This document shows positions 42,701 to 50,757 of a stretch of 64,000 nt of DNA, piece after piece. How positions within the stretch are numbered: the first letter of the stretch is position 1; each line of letters opens with the position of its first letter. The stretch is from Marinifilum caeruleilacunae. GTDB taxonomy: Bacteria > Bacteroidota > Bacteroidia > Bacteroidales > Marinifilaceae. Both the position numbers and the translations under genes were made by a program. The stretch is from positions 1-64,000 of the forward strand of contig NZ_RZNH01000015.1 of the NCBI RefSeq assembly GCF_013141825.1, in the 5' to 3' direction. The notes under the pieces are model-generated. The model had not been told where the DNA came from and did not search any database. It saw nothing but the letters and a program-made list of their open reading frames with translations.

Positions 42701-42901
42701 GGCAAGAAATTTCTCGGCAATTTGATACTTGCGTCGATCTTTAATTTTTTGCTTTTTTGGGCTGGCGTTAAGAGAGTACGGACTACAGATCCCTATGTAA
42801 ATAGAGAGTATGACCATTAAAACTGTCTTGGTGGCAGAAGACAATTTTAATTTAAATTTTGGGCCTGTAGAGGGTTTTATATGTTTTAAACTAATTAACA
42901 A
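39758..42901 (-). CDS. TPR / PD40 propeller protein with four C-terminal SPOR-like repeats
   Basis: The 1047-aa envelope protein has a signal-like helix (about 25-47), TPR-type helices (55-175), a PD40 propeller (about 195-460, repeated ISADG/FSSDRPGGYGGMDVY blades), a carboxypeptidase-regulatory domain (about 470-560) and a Pro/Lys/Glu-rich linker (570-720). Four repeats of about 83 residues follow (from about 722, 803, 888 and 970), three with YTIQVMAL starts and GLxRYTY centres, as in SPOR domains. SPOR domains bind stripped peptidoglycan. The usual OmpA domain of this family is replaced. The start is TTG; an in-frame stop lies three codons upstream and no ATG gives a signal peptide. Confidence 0.75.
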   Translation of the reverse strand: MLISLKHIKPSTGPKFKLKLSSATKTVLMVILSIYIGICSPYSLNASPKKQKIKDRRKYQIAEKFLANGNYSKAAGIYKELLEQASRNADLNFKLGLCYLNIVSEKDKSVGLLEKSIQYTSSKNNVPMDVYYNLAKAYHTNYQFREALKVYKDLLQIISPQNTAFRNEIQREIKMCKNGLDLVKNPVNISIINLGNKINTEYAEHSPGVTADESTMVFTSRRNGTGSKLDIDGQYFEDIYISNKVNGIWTEPKGISKLNTIDHDASISISADGQELYIYKAGFLSRKESEGGDIYVSKLQGNEWSEPKKLGPSINSKSKESHISISADGRTIYFSSDRPGGYGGMDVYTVSKLPNGKWGKAKNLGPAINTEYNDDAPFIHPDGKTLYFSSAGHKTMGGLDIFKSINIKGRWTTPVNIGYPINSTDDDIYYTPTPDGKRAYFASYRTGSVGRTDIFLIKTPDADQVGLFVLKGKIVTTSGEPVGGAKITVSRNGKTIGIYTPNTASGKFLFIIDAGKKYDIEIVAEGFRTLRTILNIPPEFANKENHSIITLLPLTLRTKDEPDYPQSIDLIDFEESKLNQVGSLEGTKDSIPGDKKFEEPVLPETPVKEVQKDSTISAVDSKATGELNQSNNAGNLKDSNAVRKDIPPAKTTGDSQITLPPKNVVTPKVLPKVSVPDKVTELAKVDKAIQKEMEKKPVVKEDQTAQKESTLKGKSSDVRAIESGDLAFTLDLGNFNSPRPELFEELDGVIETKGPDNKYRYTYGKFKDYTEASKAQKVIAKKGFKSPTIKILSNDKLIKEKTGGEIYYTIQIMALKIPIEEEFFDNLDNVKVFVGEDGLTRFTYRKFKSFDEAVKVMNQLIRMGYWDAFIRTVIHDELLYSGLKYSGSSSYTIQVMALRYPKPLSYFKDLGDVSVFVDQTGLYRYTYGSYKTKNEAIRNLGTVLKNGYWDSFVRKSLRGERLPSNESMEKENYYTIQVMALKNARPLNYFDNLGKDNLSLHNGKDGLSRYTYQKFSNQAQAKSRLSTVIKKGYLDAFTREIKWYNEH
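39763..40735 (-). repeat. Four tandem SPOR-like coding repeats, period about 249 bp
   Basis: The plus strand shows near-identical blocks GCCATGATCTGGATGGTGTA (about 40462), GCCATTACCTGAATGGTATA (about 40212) and GCCATTACCTGGATGGTGTA (about 39963), each 249 bases apart, plus a more diverged first copy. This records internal duplication of an 83-residue module at the 3' end of the propeller-SPOR gene. Confidence 0.8.
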
Positions 42902-43089
42902 TAACTAAATATAACTTTTCTAAGTCAAATATTACCAGAGAATCTGATAAAAAACAGTGAATTGTTGATAAAATCTGCTTTCCTATCAGTTTAATTTTCC
43001 GTATGATTAAATGTAATTATATAAATCTTAATAAATAGACAAAATAAATAAAAATGTAACATTTTTTGTGCATAACTTTTTATAAAACA

Positions 43090-43122
43090 CAAAAAAAGCC
43101 GAAGAATAATTTCCTTCGGCTT
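43090..43122 (-). terminator. Terminator after the E2 gene
   Basis: AAGCCGAAG pairs with CTTCGGCTT across nine bases. The A-run on the left gives a T-run on the minus strand. Confidence 0.82.
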
Positions 43123-43143
43123 CTATATTTGAATCAAACTTAA

Positions 43144-44469
43144 TTATATTTTTCTTTCTGTATCGAAGTTTTCCAGGTATTCGGCCACTCTTTTCAGGAA
43201 CATACCACCTAAAGCACCATCTACAACTCTATGGTCGTAAGATAGGGAAAGAACCATGATATTTCTGATTCCAATGGTATCGCCCTGAGGGGTTTCAATT
43301 ACTGCCGGTTTCTTTTTAATGGCGCCAACAGCTAGTATCGCAACCTCTGGTTGATTTATAATTGGAGTACCCGTTGTGCTACCAAATGCACCCAGGTTTG
43401 TAATGGTAAAGGTGCTGCCCTGAATTTCATCGGGCTGTAGTTTGTTTGCACGGGCACGATCGGCCAGGTCATTTACCTGCTTGGTAATTCCAACAAGATT
43501 CTTCTCGTCGGCTCCTTTAATAACCGGAACAATTAAATTTCCACTAGGTAGGGCAGTTGCCATTCCAATATTGATAAATTTCTTGCGAATAATTTTGTCA
43601 CCATCCACCGATACATTTACCATTGGGTAGTCTTTCAAAGCCATGCTTACCGCTTCAACAAAGATTGGCGTAAAAGTTAATTTTTGCCCTTCTTTTTGTA
43701 GAAATTCATTCTTCACTTTGTTTCTCCACTGTACCAAGCCTGTAACATCAACATCGATAAATGAGGTAACATGTGGCGATACCTGCTTCGATTGAACCAT
43801 GTATTGCGCAATGAGTTTTCTCATTCTGTCCATCTCGATAATTTCCACATTTTCACCATTGTAGGATTGATGTGAAACAGGAGTTGATGTTGGAGCTGGC
43901 GCAGGAGATGCACTTACAGGAGCCACAATTGGTTCAGCAACTTTTGCTTGTGAGGTTTTATTTTCGATGAATTGAAGAATATCTTTTTTGGTAATTCTGT
44001 TGTTTTCGCCAGAACCTTGAACCTGGTTTAACTCTTCAAGGCTAATATTTTCTTCCTGGGCTATTTTGCGTACCAAAGGAGAAATAAACGAGCCATTTTC
44101 GGTTTTACTGGTCATTTTCGCCTCTGTTTCTATAGCTACTACCTCATTGGGCAATTCAATCACTTTTTCTTCCGTTTTTGCTTGAACAGGACTTGCCGTG
44201 CTAAGTTCTTCATCATTTAGCTCTTCGCCTTCCGGAATAAGAATGGCCACAACGTCGCCTACCTGGGCAACATCGCCTTCGGCAAATAAAAGTTTGGCAA
44301 TTTTTCCGTTTTGTGGTGCAGGAATTTCAGAATCCACTTTATCGGTGGCAATTTCGACGATCGATTCTTCTTCTTCGACAAAATCTCCCTCTTTTTTTAG
44401 AAACTGCGTAATGGTTGCTTCGGTGATTCCTTCCCCCATTGCCGGAATCATTATTTCAATTTTAGCCAT
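43144..44469 (-). CDS. 2-oxoacid dehydrogenase E2 (dihydrolipoamide acyltransferase)
   Basis: The 441-aa protein has one lipoyl domain with lipoyl-lysine K44 (EIATDKVDSEI), a peripheral subunit-binding domain (about 133-170, SPLVRKIAQEENISLEELN), a Pro/Ala linker and the acyltransferase domain (about 205-441). The last has IGMATALPSGNLIVPVI, TFTITNLGAFG and the catalytic DHRVVDGALGG. One lipoyl domain and the overall form fit the branched-chain complex, where E2 transfers the acyl group to CoA. The E1 fusion gene is 18 kb away at 24673-27117, and no E3 gene is in the window. Confidence 0.9.
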   Translation of the reverse strand: MAKIEIMIPAMGEGITEATITQFLKKEGDFVEEEESIVEIATDKVDSEIPAPQNGKIAKLLFAEGDVAQVGDVVAILIPEGEELNDEELSTASPVQAKTEEKVIELPNEVVAIETEAKMTSKTENGSFISPLVRKIAQEENISLEELNQVQGSGENNRITKKDILQFIENKTSQAKVAEPIVAPVSASPAPAPTSTPVSHQSYNGENVEIIEMDRMRKLIAQYMVQSKQVSPHVTSFIDVDVTGLVQWRNKVKNEFLQKEGQKLTFTPIFVEAVSMALKDYPMVNVSVDGDKIIRKKFINIGMATALPSGNLIVPVIKGADEKNLVGITKQVNDLADRARANKLQPDEIQGSTFTITNLGAFGSTTGTPIINQPEVAILAVGAIKKKPAVIETPQGDTIGIRNIMVLSLSYDHRVVDGALGGMFLKRVAEYLENFDTERKI

Positions 44470-44677
44470 GTGTGATTGTTTTTTTGATACCCATTAAGTT
44501 AGGCAATCCCGATGAATATTTACATAGAAATCGGGCATAGTGTTTAATTGATTTGTGTTTATTTAGTCTAAATACTATGCGAATTTAATAAAAATGGAGA
44601 AAAAGACAAACGTATCCGAACATACAATTTATCGATATGCTGATAGAGAGAACTTAAGGCTAAAAACTGTTGCAAAT

Positions 44678-45298
44678 CTATAAATTCTGATCGAATGGGG
44701 TACGATGTAAAATTGATCTTCCAAGCGTAATTTCATCGGTGTATTCCAACTCATCGCCAATGGATACACCACGGGCAATGGTTGTGATATTGATATTGAA
44801 TTTATTCAACTTTTTGTAGAGATAAAAATTTGTGGTGTCGCCTTCCATTGTTGTGCTTAAGGCAAGTATCACCTCTTTCATTTTTCCTTCATTTGCTTTT
44901 ACTATCAGCGGATCAATTTGCAAATCGCTAGGTCCGATACCATCCATCGGAGAGATAATTCCTCCCAAAACGTGGTAGATGCCATTGTATTGTTGTGTGC
45001 GCTCAATGGACATGACATCGCGTATGCTTTCCACCACACAAATGGTTTCGTGGTCACGTTTTGGATTTGCACAGATATCGCAAATTTCAGTATCTGAAAT
45101 ATTGTAGCAGGAAGAGCAATGTTTGATTTCGTCGCGCAATTGGGTAATGGAAGAGCCAAATTTATGAACATCCTCTTTGGGCTGATTTAGCAGGTGCAAA
45201 ACCAAACGCAAGGCCGTTTTTCTTCCAATGCCCGGAAGTTTCGAAAATTCGGCAACTGCATTTTCCAATAGTTTAGAGGGGAAGTTGGTGTAGCTCAT
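44678..45298 (-). CDS. recR: Recombination mediator RecR
   Basis: The 206-aa protein starts with the helix-hairpin-helix [17 protein letters not shown], then the zinc finger [22 protein letters not shown]. The Toprim domain includes [30 protein letters not shown] and [22 protein letters not shown]. RecR with RecO helps load RecA on gapped DNA. The upstream minus strand has two TAnnTTTG matches (45325-45332 and 45335-45342), back to back with the promoter of the divergent symporter gene. Confidence 0.96.
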   Translation of the reverse strand: MSYTNFPSKLLENAVAEFSKLPGIGRKTALRLVLHLLNQPKEDVHKFGSSITQLRDEIKHCSSCYNISDTEICDICANPKRDHETICVVESIRDVMSIERTQQYNGIYHVLGGIISPMDGIGPSDLQIDPLIVKANEGKMKEVILALSTTMEGDTTNFYLYKKLNKFNINITTIARGVSIGDELEYTDEITLGRSILHRTPFDQNL

Positions 45299-45373
45299 CT
45301 TATCATCAATTCAAAAGTTCTCTTCAAAAATAATCAAAGCTAGCAGGATTCTGAAACCTGACAGGTTTTTTAT

Positions 45374-45381
45374 TACTTTTG
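45374..45381 (+). promoter_or_regulatory. Putative -7 box of the symporter gene
   Basis: TACTTTTG fits TAnnTTTG. It overlaps an in-frame TTG that could be mistaken for the start codon. The GTG at 45406 lies just behind the expected transcription start, leaving a very short leader. Confidence 0.5.
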
Positions 45382-45405
45382 ACTATCATTCTAAAATTAT
45401 CTACT

Positions 45406-46845
45406 GTGACTCCAATTACCATACTCACTGTTGTTATTGGCTATTTTGCCCTTCTTTTAATCATCTCTTATTTCACAGGTCGCAAGGCCGATAACAAAGG
45501 CTTTTTTGTTGGCAACAAGCAGTCGCCATGGTATGTAGTTGCATTCGGAATGGTGGGAGCTTCTCTATCGGGAGTTACCTTTATTTCTGTTCCGGGATGG
45601 GTAAAATCTATCGACTTTACCTACATGCAAATGGTTTTTGGTTACATGCTGGGATATATTGTAGTAGCGAATATTCTTTTGCCTTTGTACTACAAATTAA
45701 ATCTAACCTCAATTTACACCTATCTCGATGGACGATTTGGCAGGGCATCCTATAAAACCGGTGCATCTTTTTTCTTATTGTCGCGAACAATTGGAGCGTC
45801 GTTCAGACTCTTTTTGATGGCAAATGTTTTGCAAATTACGGTTTTCGATTCATGGGGAGTACCATTTGCGGTAACTGTAGTTCTTACCATATTACTGATA
45901 TGGCTCTATACCTTTAAGGGCGGAATTAAAACCATTGTGTGGACCGATACCTTACAGACCCTGTTTATGCTTTTGGCCGTTGGTGTCAGCATCTTCCTTA
46001 TTATGGACAAACTAAACATGGATATTTCCGGATTAACCAACATGATCAGCGAAAGCGAGTATTCTAAAGTATTTGTTTTTGATGATTGGCAGAGCAAACA
46101 AAATTTCTTTAAGCAATTTTTTACCGGAGCTTTTATCACCATTGTAATGACCGGATTAGACCAGGATATGATGCAGAAAAACCTGAGTTGTAAAAACCTG
46201 GCTGAGGCCAAAAAGAACATGTATTGGTATGGCTTTGCATTTATTCCTGCTAACCTTCTCTTTTTGGTTTTAGGAGCATTATTACTAATTTTTGCCCAGC
46301 ACGAAGGCATTGCAATTCCAGAACGTGGTGATGATTTATTTCCGCTATTGGCCACTCAATACCTGGGGCCGGTGGTAAGTTTGTTTTTCCTTGTGGGATT
46401 AATGGCTGCGGCATACTCTAGTGCAGATTCGGCCCTAACATCACTTACTACATCATTTACTGTTGATATTTTAGGAGCCGATGAAAGCGACGAGTCAAAA
46501 ACAAAAAGTTTACGACGCCAGTCGCATCTGCTGTTTTCTGCGCTATTACTGGTTGTAATCATGATTTTTAGGGCCATAAATGATGATTCTGTGATTGCAG
46601 CCATTTTTACGGTGGCAGGTTATACTTATGGTCCGCTTTTAGGACTTTATGCCTTCGGATTATTCACAAAATTCAAGGTGAAGGACAAACTGGTTCCAAT
46701 TATTGCCATTCTTTCTCCGCTTATCAGTTACATTTTAAAAGATAATGCAATGGATTGGTTTGGCATTAGCATTGGATTTGAACTGCTGATGATTAATGGT
46801 GCACTTACTTTTCTGGGCTTACTATTCATTCGAAAAAAGCAATAG
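45406..46845 (+). CDS. Sodium:solute symporter (SSS family)
   Basis: The 479-aa membrane protein has about 13 helices of the LeuT-like SSS family. WYVVAFGMVGASLSGVTFISVPG, YIYLDGRFG-type YTYLDGRFGRASYKTG, GLDQDMMQKNLSCKN and LVGLMAAAYSSADSALTSLTTSFTVDIL are the sodium- and substrate-site signatures. The solute is unknown. I take the GTG at 45406 (VTPITILTVVIGYF) as the start, because the longer TTG frame begins inside a promoter box. It stands alone and would use the Na+ gradient made by NQR. Confidence 0.88.
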   Translation: MTPITILTVVIGYFALLLIISYFTGRKADNKGFFVGNKQSPWYVVAFGMVGASLSGVTFISVPGWVKSIDFTYMQMVFGYMLGYIVVANILLPLYYKLNLTSIYTYLDGRFGRASYKTGASFFLLSRTIGASFRLFLMANVLQITVFDSWGVPFAVTVVLTILLIWLYTFKGGIKTIVWTDTLQTLFMLLAVGVSIFLIMDKLNMDISGLTNMISESEYSKVFVFDDWQSKQNFFKQFFTGAFITIVMTGLDQDMMQKNLSCKNLAEAKKNMYWYGFAFIPANLLFLVLGALLLIFAQHEGIAIPERGDDLFPLLATQYLGPVVSLFFLVGLMAAAYSSADSALTSLTTSFTVDILGADESDESKTKSLRRQSHLLFSALLLVVIMIFRAINDDSVIAAIFTVAGYTYGPLLGLYAFGLFTKFKVKDKLVPIIAILSPLISYILKDNAMDWFGISIGFELLMINGALTFLGLLFIRKKQ

Positions 46846-46930
46846 AATTAATATTTTGTAAAAGTTTTGGCATTTCATGACAATTGAAGATTTTTCGATA
46901 TCTTAGATTGCATTTCAAAAAATCTGACTC

Positions 46931-47788
46931 ATGAAAAGACTTGTTTTTCTGGCCTTTATTTTAATGGCTTTTAGTAATGGTAATCCAGCCTATCGATTGT
47001 TTAAAGAGAATGGGAAGCCTATTAAATATCAGAAAATGGTAAAGCAAATTGCCGATGCTGATATTGTTTTGTTTGGAGAATTGCATAATAACCCCATTTC
47101 GCATTGGTTGGAATTGCAGCTTACTAAAGATTTGCATGCACTGAAAGGAGAGAAGCTGATATTGGGTGCAGAAATGTTCGAGGCCGATAACCAGGAATTT
47201 GTAAGTAAATATCTGCGTGGTGAAATGGATGAGGAGAGCTTTATGGATACCACTCGTTTATGGCCCAATTATAAAACCGATTACAAGCCATTGGTCGATT
47301 TTGCCAAAGAGAATCAACTGAACTTTGTAGCAAGTAATATTCCTCGAAGATATGCATCGAAAGTATTTAAGGGAGGTTTTGAAGCCCTTGAAGAATTAAG
47401 CACCGAGGAAAAAACCTGGCTTGCGCCACTTCCGGTAAAATACGATGCCGAATTGCCAGGATACAAGGCAATGAAAAAAATGGGCATGCATATGAGTTCA
47501 AAGAAATTGGATAATTTCCCAAAAGCACAAGCCATAAAAGATGCTACAATGGCTCATTTTATATTGGAAAATTGGGAAAGAGGCCAACAGTTTCTGCATT
47601 ATAATGGTGCCTACCATTCCGACAATTATGAAGGAATTGTGTGGTATTTGAAACAAGCTAAACCCGATTTGAAGATTGTGACCATTTATACCGCTACTGC
47701 AGAGAAAATCCGTAAAATAAATCCAGAATTAAAAGGCAAGAATAGCTACTACATTGTGGTTAGAGATGATATGACCAAGACCTATTAA
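46931..47788 (+). CDS. ChaN-like haem-binding-type secreted protein
   Basis: The 285-aa product has a short signal peptide (to about 17). The ChaN/Cofac_haem_bdg fold follows, with ADIVLFGELHNNPISHWLEL, LILGAEMFEADNQ, LVDFAKENQLNFVASNIPRRYAS and HYNGAYHSDNYEGIVWYL. ChaN of Campylobacter is an iron-regulated lipoprotein that binds paired haems; the GELH and GAYHSD histidines mark the family. No lipobox cysteine is seen, so it is probably periplasmic or secreted. It lies 64 bases before an RDD protein gene in the same direction. Confidence 0.8.
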   Translation: MKRLVFLAFILMAFSNGNPAYRLFKENGKPIKYQKMVKQIADADIVLFGELHNNPISHWLELQLTKDLHALKGEKLILGAEMFEADNQEFVSKYLRGEMDEESFMDTTRLWPNYKTDYKPLVDFAKENQLNFVASNIPRRYASKVFKGGFEALEELSTEEKTWLAPLPVKYDAELPGYKAMKKMGMHMSSKKLDNFPKAQAIKDATMAHFILENWERGQQFLHYNGAYHSDNYEGIVWYLKQAKPDLKIVTIYTATAEKIRKINPELKGKNSYYIVVRDDMTKTY

Positions 47789-47852
47789 TCCAATTTATAC
47801 TGCCAAAGCGATTAGAAAAAAAACATTTTAAAATCAGATATAAAACCAGAAA

Positions 47853-48452
47853 ATGACAAACGAATTTAGCGATGTAATGTCGGAGCGAAGTAATGAGGAA
47901 CTCATTAAAATTACTACCGAACTTCGATTGGATTATCAGCCCGAAGCTGTGGTGGCAGCCGAAAAAGAATTGGCAAAACGAGAGGTAAGTGCTGATGAAG
48001 TGGAGGCAACTAAAGAAGTGATTCGTGAAAAAAAGATTGAAAACGAAGAATTGGATGGTCTTAAAGTAAAATCGTGGGTCCGATTTGTGCACATGATTGT
48101 TGATTGGATCGTGATTTTCTTTACATATATCGTATTGTTTGCTCTTTTTGGTGGAATTATGCTTGAAAATTCAGACCCAAAGCTTTTTGAGGCTGTAATG
48201 CCATTTACTCTTCTGCTTTATGCTTTTTTATATTATATCATTTTAGAGTCAAAAACCCAGAAAACTTTGGGCAAAATGTTAATGAAAACCAAAGTGGTAA
48301 AAATGGATGGTACCGTACCCGAAGTAGCCGATATCATCGCTCGTACGTTTTGTCGCCTAATTCCATTCGATAGAATATCTTACCTGTTTACCAAAAATGG
48401 TTTTCACGATCGATTGTCCAGCACCATGGTTGTGAAGGATCTCGAAGAATAA
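47853..48452 (+). CDS. RDD-family membrane protein
   Basis: The 199-aa protein has an N-terminal charged helical region (about 1-65, with an odd AEKELAKREVSADEVE stretch) followed by an RDD domain with three membrane helices. The signature appears in VRFVHMIVDWIVIF, ESKTQKTLGKMLMKTKVVKMDG and ARTFCRLIPFDRISYLF, ending GFHDRLSSTMVV. RDD proteins are small membrane proteins of mostly unknown function, some linked to Na+ or Na+/H+ resistance. The first Arg-Asp pair is present, spaced as usual. Confidence 0.82.
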   Translation: MTNEFSDVMSERSNEELIKITTELRLDYQPEAVVAAEKELAKREVSADEVEATKEVIREKKIENEELDGLKVKSWVRFVHMIVDWIVIFFTYIVLFALFGGIMLENSDPKLFEAVMPFTLLLYAFLYYIILESKTQKTLGKMLMKTKVVKMDGTVPEVADIIARTFCRLIPFDRISYLFTKNGFHDRLSSTMVVKDLEE

Positions 48453-48514
48453 GATTAGCCATCTATAAACAACCCGAATTTGTATTGATAAACATTAATC
48501 ACTTTACTTATTTT

Positions 48515-49483
48515 ATGAGAACATTGCTAGTCAGTCTGTTTTTTTCTTTTTTGTTTATATCAGCTAATGGACAGAGTAATATAAGATATTTTAAGAAGGG
48601 TGTTAAAATGCAAATTAAAGGGAAGTATAATTTAGCTGATTCTTTATATACCTTATCTATTGAGAAGGGTGAAGGGGTAGATTATGATGCTTATTTTAAC
48701 AGAGGAGCTGTTCGACTTTATTTAAAAGATACAATAGGTCATTGCGATGATATCAAAGTTCTCATGGATCGTTCGGATAAGGAGGCAATTAATCAATACA
48801 AAAAGAATTGCATAATACACAATGAGGAAGCCTATAAATCGTATAAACTAGGATTAATAGAATATAGAAAGGAAAATTATGAACATGCTGATTCATTATT
48901 GATGTTATCTGTAAATCAGTACCCTTTTGTAGACAACGTATTACTTAAAGGGATTAATAGGTTGAAATTAAAAGATACAATTGGTTTCTTCGAAGATATG
49001 AAAGCCATCTTCTACCTACATGAAGGGGCTAAAAAGAATTTTCTTAATTACTATAAATATATTGCGAGAAAGAAACAAAGAACTCTTCCCAAAAATATCG
49101 TTAGGAGTTATTCTTCAAGAGTTATTGAAGAAAATGATTATACCTGTGAAATAATTAATGAAACCGGCGATACGATATATAATGCTGTAAAGTATTATAA
49201 GCATTTTGAAGCTGCAAAAGCAGATTGGTTAATGCATGTTACAATGAATATGAGATATCCTCAAGAATCAAATATGATAGGAGCAGGAGGACGTGTATAT
49301 GTTGAATTTATAATATCCCCAAATGGTAAAATTAAGTATGTCAAGACGTCTGAGGCTGATCCATATTTGCAATATGAGGTACATAGGTTGGTATCAGAAT
49401 TACCTCCGCTAAAACCAGCGGAATTCAATAATAAGGAGCGGTATTTTAAGTTTAATTTCCCCATTACATTTCATTCTCGATAA
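48515..49483 (+). CDS. Secreted TonB C-terminal domain protein with TPR-like repeats
   Basis: The 322-aa product has a signal peptide (MRTLLVSLFFSFLFISANG) and two TPR-like helical repeats (about 30-70 and 110-150). A middle region follows, and then a TonB_C domain (about 240-320): MRYPQESNMIGAGGRVYVEF, IISPNGKIKYVKTSEAD and PPLKPAEFNNKERYFKF. There is no membrane anchor or proline-rich spacer, so it is not a classical energy-transducing TonB. The start at ATG 48515 gives the signal peptide; the TTG at 48485 does not. Its coding sequence looks more AT-rich than its neighbours, perhaps from recent transfer. Confidence 0.78.
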   Translation: MRTLLVSLFFSFLFISANGQSNIRYFKKGVKMQIKGKYNLADSLYTLSIEKGEGVDYDAYFNRGAVRLYLKDTIGHCDDIKVLMDRSDKEAINQYKKNCIIHNEEAYKSYKLGLIEYRKENYEHADSLLMLSVNQYPFVDNVLLKGINRLKLKDTIGFFEDMKAIFYLHEGAKKNFLNYYKYIARKKQRTLPKNIVRSYSSRVIEENDYTCEIINETGDTIYNAVKYYKHFEAAKADWLMHVTMNMRYPQESNMIGAGGRVYVEFIISPNGKIKYVKTSEADPYLQYEVHRLVSELPPLKPAEFNNKERYFKFNFPITFHSR

Positions 49484-49791
49484 TTATTTTTTGTTATCGA
49501 CCTTAATGCTAGTGATCATTTAATATAGCCAGTGAGAGTTTGTAGCGATTAGCTTGTGAAGGGATGGAATGATAAACAATATTCAAACCTTCCTGATTCT
49601 CAAACGAGGCAGCACTTATTTTTACTTTGCAGTATAACAAAAGCTAAGTCCCCATATCTTGACTTGCTGCAGCATATTGCCTAATTTTGTGATTACCCAA
49701 AACATTACCTCTCTTTAACTTTATCGAACAATAGAATTTCGGATAAGGTGTATACAGCAATAGTATTTTTTAATGCTTGAAAACGAATAAA
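49484..49791 (+). other. 308-bp spacer without clear features
   Basis: I see no ORF with coding character and no strong hairpin. The only weak signal is TAACTTTA at 49716-49723, a 7-of-8 match to the -7 box, which could serve the following gene. Confidence 0.4.
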
Positions 49792-50610
49792 ATGAAACGC
49801 AAAAGTTTATTTGGGGCTCTGTTGTTTGCAGTATTTTTAGTGTTTGTATGTTATCAACCTTTATCGGCAGGTTGGATTATCAAATCCAAAACAACCAGTC
49901 AGTACGATGTTAGTTGGAGCAAAATGTATTTGCAAAACAATGTATTTAAAATGGTTGATGAGGATCATATTTTTATTATGAATGGAAATACTCGCGATCT
50001 CACTTTTATCAATACGAAAGAAAATACATTCTGGAAAGGGAATATGGATGATTTCAAAAATAGAATGAAAGAATTCTTTGGTAAGACCATGAACGATTAT
50101 TCTGCTCAAATGGAGGAGGCCATGAAAAATCTTACGCCCGAGCAACGAGAAATGATGAAACAGTTCGGAGCTAATAATCCCATGTTGAATAAAATGCAAG
50201 GAACAAAAGCAAAGAAACCTGAGGTAGAAGTCATTCGAACCAGTGAAGTGCTGTCTATCCTAAAAAGATCAGCCAGAAAATACATTGTAAAATCTGACGG
50301 AAGAAAGATGGAAGAAGTTTTTTTGGCCGAAAATATGATTTCGAAGAAAGATTGGAACCCGGAAATTTTCAGAGAATTGGCCGAAAGTATGCGCATGGGA
50401 ATTGTTTCTACCGATTATGAAGATGACGATCAGTATTGGGATTTACAGAAGAAAGGAATTCCTTTAAAGACAATTCATTTTAATGGAAACAGTCAAGTGG
50501 TTGATGAGGTGGTAGAGTTAATCGAGAAAAATCTTCCGCCATCTACTTTTTTACCTCCATCGGATTGTAAAGAGGTAAAGCTTGAGAATGTTTTACAGAA
50601 TATGGAATAA
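49792..50610 (+). CDS. Secreted protein of unknown function, DUF4412-like
   Basis: The 272-aa product has a signal peptide (MKRKSLFGALLFAVFLVFVC, cut near LSAG). A beta-rich region contains VFKMVDEDHIFIMNGNTRDLTFINTKENTFW, a pattern like that of DUF4412 proteins that bind an unknown ligand. A helical middle segment (about 90-130) has MEEAMKNLTPEQREMMKQFG. No catalytic motif is visible. The start is ATG 49792; the TTG five codons earlier is less likely. A terminator follows about 50 bases after the stop codon. Confidence 0.55.
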   Translation: MKRKSLFGALLFAVFLVFVCYQPLSAGWIIKSKTTSQYDVSWSKMYLQNNVFKMVDEDHIFIMNGNTRDLTFINTKENTFWKGNMDDFKNRMKEFFGKTMNDYSAQMEEAMKNLTPEQREMMKQFGANNPMLNKMQGTKAKKPEVEVIRTSEVLSILKRSARKYIVKSDGRKMEEVFLAENMISKKDWNPEIFRELAESMRMGIVSTDYEDDDQYWDLQKKGIPLKTIHFNGNSQVVDEVVELIEKNLPPSTFLPPSDCKEVKLENVLQNME

Positions 50611-50660
50611 ACCAATCCTGTTTGCCAATGAAGCAACTGATGAGTTTGGATGAGATTTGG

Positions 50661-50698
50661 AAAGCCTGTTCGCTTATAGATAGCCGACAGGCTTTTTT
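50661..50698 (+). terminator. Terminator after the DUF4412-like gene
   Basis: AAAGCCTGT pairs with ACAGGCTTT and the stem is followed by a T-run. It isolates the FKBP gene from upstream transcription. Confidence 0.82.
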
Positions 50699-50722
50699 CA
50701 TTTTTCATCTCATGTATTTCAT

Positions 50723-50730
50723 TATATTTG
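50723..50730 (+). promoter_or_regulatory. Putative -7 box of the FKBP lipoprotein gene
   Basis: TATATTTG fits TAnnTTTG and lies 28 bases before the ATG at 50758. The TTG within it is not a start codon. Confidence 0.5.
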
Positions 50731-50757
50731 TGGCTTATAACTACAAAATCGATTAAA

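Noticed and set aside
47760..48092. A 110-aa minus-strand ORF across the ChaN-RDD junction
   Set aside because: It is antisense to two supported genes and its Phe/His-rich sequence is typical of reverse-strand shadows.
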